39,076 nt of DNA from Algoriphagus aquimarinus. Lineage in GTDB: Bacteria > Bacteroidota > Bacteroidia > Cytophagales > Cyclobacteriaceae. The notes under the pieces are model-generated. The model was not told the DNA's origin and searched no databases. It saw only the letters and a list, made by a program, of their open reading frames with translations. The stretch is taken from positions 1 through 39,076 of the forward strand of contig NZ_VORW01000030.1 of the NCBI RefSeq assembly GCF_007997215.1, given 5' to 3'. Positions 33,376 through 39,076 of the stretch are shown here, piece by piece (the stretch's first letter is position 1; each line of letters begins with the position of its first letter). The translations under genes and the position numbers were made by a program.

Positions 33376-34287
33376 TTATTTGAAACCAATTTCCTCCAAA
33401 CCAGCGTGGCTGATTTTGATTGCTTCCAAAGGATCCAATTCAAAGGTTCTGTCTTGCTCTACCAAATAGAATTCCATTCCTGACTTATCTTTTTCTGCCA
33501 AGATTCTCTTGAAATCAATTGTACCAGTTCCAACAGGAGCGAAGTTGCCTTCCTCGCTCATGTCTTTCACGTGCCAAGCGATGAATCTTCCTGGATACTT
33601 TTCGAAGTACGTAAGCGGGTCTACGCCTGCTTTAGTGACCCAGAATAAGTCCATTTGGAAGTTTACAAACTCAGGATTACACTTTTCCAGCAATAGATCT
33701 TCGATGATTGTACCATCTGCCATTGCTTTAAATTCAAAGTCATGGTTATGATAAAGAAGTTTGATTCCGGCTTTGGTACATTTTTCTCCCAAAGTATTCA
33801 TAATGGTTACCAATTCAGCGGGTGTTCCATTCATACCCATGCCATTAGGTCCAGAGGTGAACATCCCCATTGGAGGTACAGGAATTACAAAATATTCAAT
33901 CCCTGCAGCCTTTACGTCTGCTATCAGTTGATCTGCATTTTCCATGTTTACCATACCCATGTGAGCACTTTTGGCAGTCAAGCCAAGTGACTCTAAGTAG
34001 GATTTGAATTCAGTTGGCGTCATGCCATAGAATTTTCCATCTTCATAATTTGCAGTTTCCACATAAGCATAGCCATCAGCAGCTACTGCTTGAAGGGTGC
34101 CTTTAGGGTCTTTTGCCATAGAATCACGAAGTGTGTAGAGGGCTAGGCCACCAAAACTGGATGATCCTACTTGAGTTTCTTCAACTGTTTCTATAACTTC
34201 CTCAGAGCCAGTTTTGCTGCTACATGCAGTAAATCCAAGTGATAACGCCAGAAGAAAACTGATACTCAGGTTTAAATGTTTTTTCAT
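33376..34287 (-). CDS. Lipoprotein sugar-phosphate isomerase/epimerase-like TIM barrel
   Basis: A 303-residue protein with lipobox FTAC (Cys22) and a Glu/Thr-rich linker, then a xylose-isomerase-like TIM barrel (SSFGGLALYTLRDSMAKDP, VETANYEDGKFYGMTP). Likely metal-site residues are Asp213 (FQMDLFW), His239 (AWHVKDM) and Glu277 (LVEQD), with the conserved YHNHDFEF at 179-186. It acts on the outer side of the membrane. The substrate is unknown; such lipoproteins are common in Bacteroidota that degrade sugars. It is a distant relative of 12561-13433, but here the protein is lipidated. It starts at ATG 34287 and is monocistronic. Confidence 0.9.
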   Translation of the reverse strand: MKKHLNLSISFLLALSLGFTACSSKTGSEEVIETVEETQVGSSSFGGLALYTLRDSMAKDPKGTLQAVAADGYAYVETANYEDGKFYGMTPTEFKSYLESLGLTAKSAHMGMVNMENADQLIADVKAAGIEYFVIPVPPMGMFTSGPNGMGMNGTPAELVTIMNTLGEKCTKAGIKLLYHNHDFEFKAMADGTIIEDLLLEKCNPEFVNFQMDLFWVTKAGVDPLTYFEKYPGRFIAWHVKDMSEEGNFAPVGTGTIDFKRILAEKDKSGMEFYLVEQDRTFELDPLEAIKISHAGLEEIGFK

Positions 34288-34447
34288 TTTAGGGTTGATT
34301 TTTTTATCGGCTTCAAGTTAGCTAAATCATCGAAATATTACGTCTCTCTCCCCATTTACTGTTTGAGATGTATTGAGAAAAGTAGCTGTTATTTAAACAA
34401 TTATGCTCAGTCTCGTTTGATACATTAGAACCAACCTTTTTATTACA

Positions 34448-35113
34448 ATGACACATATTTTAAAAATACTCGAGATTCAACAGGTAACTCACAATGTGAA
34501 ACAATACAAAGTGGAAAAGCCAAAGGGCTATTTTTTTATCCCTGGACAGGCGACTGAATTAGCAATCAATAAAGAGAAATGGAAAGGTGAATTTCGCCCT
34601 TTTACATTTACATCTTTGCCGGAGGAAAGGCACCTGGAGTTTGTGATCAAATCATACAGGGATCATGATGGAGTGACTAATCAGCTCGACCTTTTGAAAG
34701 AGGGAGATGAGTTGATTCTGAACGACTCATGGGGAGCGATTCAATACAAAGGCAAAGGAGTTTTTATTGCAGGAGGAGCTGGAATTACGCCCTTTATTGG
34801 CATTTTCAGATCCTTGGAATCCACGGGTAAATTGAAAGGGAACACCTTGATTTTTGCCAACAAGACCAGCGAGGATGTAATCATGGAATCTTATTTTCGC
34901 AAGGCTTTAGGAAATGATTTTATTTCAATTTTGGCAAAAGATCAACTTGCAGGTCATCAGCATGGAATGATAGACAAGGACTTCATTAAGGCTCATGTCA
35001 AAGATTTCAATCAGGAGTTTTATATCTGCGGCCCAGATCAAATGGTAAAAGATATAAGCAAGATTTTGGAAGATCTGGGAGCGAAACCAGAAGCGGTTAC
35101 TTTTGAAAAGTAA
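34448..35113 (+). CDS. Ferredoxin/flavodoxin-NADP reductase-like protein
   Basis: A 221-residue FAD/NAD(P)-binding oxidoreductase of the ferredoxin-NADP reductase superfamily. The FAD motif RPFTFTS is at 50-56, the pyridine-nucleotide motif GGAGITPF at 109-116, and the C-terminal CGPDQM at 194-199. There is no fused 2Fe-2S or globin domain, so it needs a partner carrier such as ferredoxin or flavodoxin, not encoded here. It probably shuttles electrons between NAD(P)H and that carrier. It starts at ATG 34448. Its stop codon abuts that of the convergent antiporter gene. Confidence 0.9.
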   Translation: MTHILKILEIQQVTHNVKQYKVEKPKGYFFIPGQATELAINKEKWKGEFRPFTFTSLPEERHLEFVIKSYRDHDGVTNQLDLLKEGDELILNDSWGAIQYKGKGVFIAGGAGITPFIGIFRSLESTGKLKGNTLIFANKTSEDVIMESYFRKALGNDFISILAKDQLAGHQHGMIDKDFIKAHVKDFNQEFYICGPDQMVKDISKILEDLGAKPEAVTFEK

Positions 35114-36367
35114 TTAGAGATCCTTGCTGTTTTGGCTTAGAACTTTCTTAACCAATGGTCCAATCGTCAGTCCCTGAAAAATAATCGAGAAAACGACCAC
35201 CACATAGGTGACAGTCAGGAATAATTCCCGCTCCATTTGAGGCTCTAGGGATAAAGCTAAAGCGATGGAGATTCCACCTCGGATTCCTCCCCAAGTCATC
35301 ATTAGATTGGTTTTTGGAATGAAATCTAGCTTTTTATCAAAAATAGCTACAGGTCCAGAAAGGGCTAAATACCTAGCGATAAGGGCTACCGGAATTGCGA
35401 TCAGTCCAAATTTCAAATACTCTCCGCTGGTGGAAATGACTAATAGCTCGAGACCTATCAACACAAAGAGAACAGCGTTGAGTAGCACGTCGATCAGTTC
35501 CCAGAATTTGTCTACGTAATTGTGTGTTGTCTCCGACCAGGCAATTTTCGGCGATTTATTTCCTATAAAAATCCCTGCTACCACCACAGCCAGCGGGCCG
35601 GAAACATGAAGTTTATGAGCTAACATAGAAAGTCCCATCACCAATGCAAGAGTAATTATCACCTCGGTTTCATAGTGGTCTATTACTTTCATTATCTGAA
35701 ATGTCATCCATCCTGTTACCAATCCGAGGATTATTCCTCCTACCACTTCTTCTAGGAACAAAAGCCCAATATCTCCCGCATCTACTGCTCCGATTCCCTG
35801 CTGGGCGATTTTGAAAATAACCAAGAATACCACCACACCGACTCCGTCATTGAACAGTGACTCACCTACTATTTTGACCTCGAGTTTCTTGGGTGCATTT
35901 GCATTTTTCAAAATCCCCAATACGGCTATAGGGTCAGTAGGAGAGATCAATGCGCCAAAGAGCAGACAGTAGATATAATCGATTTCGTGACCAAAAAGTA
36001 TGAATGCGTAAAACATCATCGTACCCACGAAAAAGGTGGATAGTACCACTCCTATAGTAGCAAAGACTGCAATAGGAGCTTTCAGTCTCCTTAGCGAATC
36101 CAGTTTGGTGTGGAGTGCTCCCGCAAAAAGCAGGAAGCTCAACATCACATCGAGCAGGGCAGTTTCAAAATCAATAGACTTGATAAGCAGCTCAGCTTCG
36201 TCGAGGAAAAAATGATTGAACTTGCCTAGAATCGTAATTCCCAGTGTGAAAGCTATAGCAATAATCATCAACCCAATGGTGAATGGCAGCTTCAGAAACT
36301 TGGTATTGATAAAGGCAAAAGCTGCAGAAAGTACAATCAGAATGGTGATGACACTGAAAATATCCAT
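35114..36367 (-). CDS. NhaP-type cation:proton antiporter (CPA1 family)
   Basis: A 417-residue inner-membrane protein from ATG 36367 (a TTG 33 bases upstream is less likely). It has about 12 membrane helices and the CPA1 signatures SPTDPIAV (142-149), ESLFNDGVGVVVF (169-181) with the Asn173-Asp174 ion-binding pair, FVLIGLELLV and WGGIRGGISIALALS near the C-terminus. It exchanges Na+ or K+ for H+ and so supports pH and salt homeostasis. It lacks the long C-terminal cytoplasmic domain of some CPA1 members. The gene is monocistronic; a terminator of the upstream gene lies just before it. Confidence 0.94.
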   Translation of the reverse strand: MDIFSVITILIVLSAAFAFINTKFLKLPFTIGLMIIAIAFTLGITILGKFNHFFLDEAELLIKSIDFETALLDVMLSFLLFAGALHTKLDSLRRLKAPIAVFATIGVVLSTFFVGTMMFYAFILFGHEIDYIYCLLFGALISPTDPIAVLGILKNANAPKKLEVKIVGESLFNDGVGVVVFLVIFKIAQQGIGAVDAGDIGLLFLEEVVGGIILGLVTGWMTFQIMKVIDHYETEVIITLALVMGLSMLAHKLHVSGPLAVVVAGIFIGNKSPKIAWSETTHNYVDKFWELIDVLLNAVLFVLIGLELLVISTSGEYLKFGLIAIPVALIARYLALSGPVAIFDKKLDFIPKTNLMMTWGGIRGGISIALALSLEPQMERELFLTVTYVVVVFSIIFQGLTIGPLVKKVLSQNSKDL

Positions 36368-36426
36368 GGAATCAGAATTGGTTTTGATGGCTATCGCCAA
36401 ATTACAACCATTTTATTGATTGCCTC

Positions 36427-36464
36427 AAAAAAGAACAGGCATCATTCAATCGGAATGATGCCTG
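36427..36464 (-). terminator. Rho-independent terminator of the DUF4153 gene
   Basis: CAGGCATCATTC (36436-36447) and GAATGATGCCTG (36453-36464) form a perfect 12-bp stem with a 5-base loop. On the minus strand the tail is TTCTTTTTT. It ends the three-gene operon 14 bases after the stop. Confidence 0.92.
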
Positions 36465-36478
36465 CTGAGATAAAAGCG

Positions 36479-37723
36479 TTATTTGAATCCGAAAATCAAT
36501 GGAAATATGAAAACGACTATGGCTGCCCAAACAAAATAAACTGGAAGGTATAGAACGATTGATTTTCCGACAGAAATGCTTTCTGATTTTCGGGTGATTG
36601 TTCGGAATAGTTTCGAAGCAATCATCAAAAGATGGATTAGCATCAAAATATTACTTCCGAGCACAGCCATTCTATTTGGCGTGAGACCCCATTCTGCGAT
36701 TCTAAATAGAATTGCCGATAAGGCGATTCCGTTGACGATAATAGTGACGATGGATAATAACAGTAATATCCAGAAGTCAGCGCTAAATTTCTTCTTGCCT
36801 GAGCCTTCTGCCACAGAGAAAAATATCAAAGCCATCACGCCGACCAAAAGTGAGTTGAATAACAAGAGAAAATCACGGTCGTTGTACGGATCCTTGCCTG
36901 AGTAAATAATAGCACCCAAATAAACTAGGAGCATAACCAAGACAACTGGACTGAAAAGTTTGGCGATTATGGGAGATACTTTATTTACGAGTTGTGGATT
37001 CGTTTGAGTTAAGAAAGTAGCAAGTATAGGTATAGCAGGAAGGCCGAAAACGATGATATAATCCTGAAAGAATTGTTCAATGTTGATTCCAATAAGAGAA
37101 AATAGTCCAAAGGTAATTCCGGATAAAATTCCTCCAGCAATACCTAAAATTGCTATCATGACTAATGCATCTCCATTGAACCGAAGGAAGTCGAGTCGCT
37201 TGTTGAAATTGCTAAGTTCATTTCCTGAAAAAGCTGCGCCAAGCAGGATCCAAAGTAATATTGTCAAATGGATGCAGGCCAATACTAAGGTGTCACTTTC
37301 AAGGCTATCTGGAAGAAGATTAATGTAGACAGCCGAAATGACAGTCACCGCGCTGATAATTCCAATCATTTTAGCGGACATCTTATTTTTCCAGGCGAAA
37401 AATGCTGTCAGGAAAGGAAAGACTATAAAGCCAATATTTCTTGGATAAAAGAAGTTTTCCGAGACCGAAAATGCAGTTGGGATTTTTGCGATCAAACCTG
37501 CTATGAAGCAAGCGATGACTACAAAAAGTAAGTCAGCCTTAGATCCCCAGGAAATGGAATTCGATTCGTAATTCAGCCGCTCATGCCAAAACTTAGCCAT
37601 CGGGTTTCCTTTTATTTCGGGGTACAGGAAGCTAAATGAGTCTTTGAAAGTGGATTTATTGCTTCTATAAAGCTTTTCCAGATAAGCCGGATCATCCAAG
37701 TGATTTAAGATTTCTTGTTTCAT
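36479..37723 (-). CDS. DUF4153-like polytopic membrane protein
   Basis: A 414-residue inner-membrane protein. A soluble N-terminal segment of about 60 residues is followed by 10 to 11 membrane helices. The GLTPNRMAVLGSNILMLIHLL segment near residues 350-370 matches the conserved 'ygiTpnR...l' signature of DUF4153. The function of the family is unknown. It is the third gene of an operon led by 38070-38684, and a palindrome like the one in front of that operon lies just upstream of its ATG (37723), so it may be controlled both from the operon promoter and locally. Confidence 0.7.
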   Translation of the reverse strand: MKQEILNHLDDPAYLEKLYRSNKSTFKDSFSFLYPEIKGNPMAKFWHERLNYESNSISWGSKADLLFVVIACFIAGLIAKIPTAFSVSENFFYPRNIGFIVFPFLTAFFAWKNKMSAKMIGIISAVTVISAVYINLLPDSLESDTLVLACIHLTILLWILLGAAFSGNELSNFNKRLDFLRFNGDALVMIAILGIAGGILSGITFGLFSLIGINIEQFFQDYIIVFGLPAIPILATFLTQTNPQLVNKVSPIIAKLFSPVVLVMLLVYLGAIIYSGKDPYNDRDFLLLFNSLLVGVMALIFFSVAEGSGKKKFSADFWILLLLSIVTIIVNGIALSAILFRIAEWGLTPNRMAVLGSNILMLIHLLMIASKLFRTITRKSESISVGKSIVLYLPVYFVWAAIVVFIFPLIFGFK

Positions 37724-37740
37724 TTTAGTTCTATTTATTC

Positions 37741-37759
37741 CACTTTGTAATTCAAAGTG
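37741..37759. promoter_or_regulatory. Operator-like palindrome upstream of DUF4153 gene
   Basis: CACTTTG-TAATT-CAAAGTG is a perfect 7-bp inverted repeat with a 5-base spacer, located between the regulator stop (37775) and the DUF4153 ATG. The core ACTTTG-N5-CAAAGT recurs at 38694-38712. It is a likely binding site of the HTH_34 regulator. Confidence 0.65.
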
Positions 37760-37774
37760 AATTGATAAATTTTT

Positions 37775-38068
37775 TTAGAGTTTGTTTTCTTTGATTAAAA
37801 TTTCGAGGAATTCCAGATGCTCCTGAAAAGCCTTTTTACCTTTTTCGGTGGCTGTGTAGGCGGTCATCGGTTTTCTACCTACAAAGGATTTGTTGACCGA
37901 AATGTATTCTTGTTTTTCAAGGTTTTTCAAATGTGACGCAAGGTTCCCATCAGTCACTTCCAGCAGGTCTTTGAAGGAATTAAAGTCATATTCAGTATTG
38001 ACCATGAGTATGGACATGACCCGCAAGCGGACCACATTCTCAAAGGCCTTATCGTAAGTTCCTTTCAC
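37775..38068 (-). CDS. HTH_34 winged-helix transcriptional regulator
   Basis: A 97-residue winged-helix protein of the HTH_34 (PadR/MarR-like) type: FENVVRLRVMSILMVN, then FNSFKDLLEVTDGNLASHLKNLEKQEYI (recognition helix about 38-50), the wing VNKSFVGRKPMTAYTATEKG, and a C-terminal dimerisation helix. There is no ligand domain. It lies 1 base after the membrane-protein stop and 51 bases before DUF4153, so the genes form one operon. Two identical-core palindromes in the operon suggest autoregulation. The inducing signal is unknown; by context it may respond to membrane or metabolic stress sensed by its partners (inference). Confidence 0.92.
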   Translation of the reverse strand: MKGTYDKAFENVVRLRVMSILMVNTEYDFNSFKDLLEVTDGNLASHLKNLEKQEYISVNKSFVGRKPMTAYTATEKGKKAFQEHLEFLEILIKENKL

Positions 38069-38069
38069 G

Positions 38070-38684
38070 TTAGCGGTCGTATCGGTAATACATCATTGAG
38101 CCGTAGATGACATGAAGCACGCCAAATCCCAAGGCCCAGCAAATCAACCCGAAATCAGGAAAGAAAGCGGCAAAAATTCCTAAAACCAGCTGTCCAACTC
38201 CTAGATTTCTAATTTCTCCAAGGGTAAAATGAGAGGCATTGATCAAGCCCAGTCCGTAGAAAATCAATGTGGTGGGAGCGAGCAATTGGTAGGTATTTTC
38301 ATGGATCAAAGCAATAGAAAATAGGCCACCAGCCAATACCGGAATAAACAATGCAAGCAGGAACCTTTTGCTTGCAGAGGACCAAAATTTCTCAGCTTTG
38401 CGCTGACTTTTATTTTGACTTAGCAAATAAGCTGAACCGATTGCAAGCAGCAACACTAACAGTGCAACTGCCAATAAATTGACTTGCAATTCATCGCTTG
38501 AAATAGGCTCACTCTCAGTTCCAAATTCTGTGTCGGGGAAATAAATCCAGTACCAGGCGATTCCTGCTCCCGCAAAAGCATAGATTCCTGCTAGAATTCC
38601 TGCTAATCCACTGAGGGAAAGGAAGCGAGTACTCCGCTCCATCATGGATTTGATCTCGGCTAATTCTTGTTCGGGTTTTCTCAT
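38070..38684 (-). CDS. Six-helix membrane protein, first gene of the HTH_34 operon
   Basis: A 204-residue protein from ATG 38684 (a TTG 24 bases upstream is less likely, because it lies inside the operator palindrome). It has a cytoplasmic N-terminal segment (RKPEQELAEIKSMMERSTRF), then about six membrane helices, the last pair in LGVGQLVLGIFAAFFPDFG and ICWALGFGVLHVIYGSMMYY. I do not recognise a named family with certainty. Such small membrane proteins frequently precede HTH_34 regulators in Bacteroidota, so a sensory or effector role with the regulator is plausible but unproven. Confidence 0.78.
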   Translation of the reverse strand: MRKPEQELAEIKSMMERSTRFLSLSGLAGILAGIYAFAGAGIAWYWIYFPDTEFGTESEPISSDELQVNLLAVALLVLLLAIGSAYLLSQNKSQRKAEKFWSSASKRFLLALFIPVLAGGLFSIALIHENTYQLLAPTTLIFYGLGLINASHFTLGEIRNLGVGQLVLGIFAAFFPDFGLICWALGFGVLHVIYGSMMYYRYDR

Positions 38685-38693
38685 AGGTAAAAG

Positions 38694-38712
38694 TACTTTG
38701 AGATACAAAGTA
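38694..38712. promoter_or_regulatory. Operator-like palindrome in front of the HTH_34 operon
   Basis: TACTTTG-AGATA-CAAAGTA is a perfect 7-bp inverted repeat with a 5-base spacer, 9 bases upstream of ATG 38684. It shares ACTTTG-N5-CAAAGT with 37741-37759. On the minus strand its left part reads TTTTACTTTG, close to a -7 box, so a bound repressor would block the promoter. Confidence 0.7.
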
Positions 38713-39076
38713 AAATCAAATAGTTGGATTTCCTGCTGATTGTATAATAATTTTTAGAAATAATGTATTTACGCAATTACACTAGGATACAATTTAGTTG
38801 AGGCCAACTGTTGATAAACACTTTTCATTTCCAATAAAAAAATCCGAAGGATTGAAACAATTCATAACCCTCGGCAAAGCCGGGGGACAATTCAAACGTC
38901 AGAAAAATATAGCCCTGAAAGGGTGAAACTGTTTGAAGTCTCGCCCTTTCAGGCATACGCGTTAACTTAAGCCATATCGGTCTAGTTATTAGACACTTTG
39001 TTCTTATTTTTTCTTTTTCAGGAATGACTCTTTTTTGATTACTCTTTTCAAAACAAAGGTATTCCTATCCTCTATT
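38713..39076. other. Intergenic end of window with structured repeats
   Basis: No gene is supported. It holds two structured repeats: CCCTCGGC-AAA-GCCGGGGG (38868-38886, one wobble pair) and GCCCTGAAAGGG (38912-38923) facing CCCTTTCAGGC (38944-38954). The second pair resembles the GGGCTTTCAGCCC hairpin near 18108-18120 and is, to my recollection, a common interspersed repeat of Bacteroidota genomes. The rest, 38713-38860, is AT-rich and unremarkable. Confidence 0.55.

Overview
The window looks like chromosomal DNA of a Bacteroidota, most likely a Cytophagales member of the Cyclobacteriaceae (Algoriphagus/Echinicola-like). The signs are moderate-to-low GC, weak or absent Shine-Dalgarno sequences, TAnnTTTG-type -7 promoter boxes, and families typical of the phylum (DUF4221, DUF4136, DUF6090, DUF4153, SDR-type threonine dehydrogenase). 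The genus is inference; no rRNA or tRNA gene is visible. Many starts had to be moved from an upstream TTG to an internal ATG.

Layout. 1-5.7 kb: a partial DUF4136 protein, a DUF4221 lipoprotein broken by one in-frame stop, an atypical SDR oxidoreductase lacking the catalytic Tyr, a phosphotriesterase-family lipoprotein and a secreted M28 peptidase. 5.9-11 kb: guaA, then a promoter driving a TPR/periplasmic-binding protein, hemL and an ArsC/YffB-like reductase. 11.2-17.7 kb (minus strand): a tight four-gene operon encoding a DUF1549/DUF1553 cytochrome-type protein with a CBM6-like insert, a Tat-exported DUF1501 protein, a secreted TIM-barrel isomerase, and a DUF2231-cytochrome c-LRR membrane protein. 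17.7-18.8 kb: a gene-free mosaic of repeats, including a 178-bp terminal-inverted-repeat element and a 125-bp palindrome. 18.8-21.1 kb: the divergent pair tdh and kbl (threonine to glycine plus acetyl-CoA). 21.4-22.0 kb: a hicAB toxin-antitoxin module between imperfect direct repeats.

22.2-29.6 kb (minus strand): an M15-like DUF5715 protein, a CDP-alcohol phosphatidyltransferase, an MDR oxidoreductase, two tandem DUF6090 paralogues, a DUF2200 protein and a CocE/NonD hydrolase. 29.8-31.1 kb: fumarylacetoacetase with its own promoter and terminator. 31.3-32.8 kb: a large orphan protein with a CBM9/DOMON-like start. 33.2-34.3 kb: an apparently frameshifted mini membrane protein and a lipoprotein TIM-barrel isomerase. 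34.4-36.4 kb: a flavodoxin-reductase-like protein convergent with an NhaP-type antiporter. 36.5-38.7 kb: a membrane protein - HTH_34 regulator - DUF4153 operon carrying two copies of the palindrome ACTTTG-N5-CAAAGT, probably the regulator's operators.

The most interesting observations are that operator pair, several interspersed repeat families (two of them placed in sense orientation just after gene 3' ends), the large palindrome and TIR element, the repeat-flanked hicAB module, two possible broken genes, and the cytochrome/DUF1501 operon, whose biochemical role is unknown.
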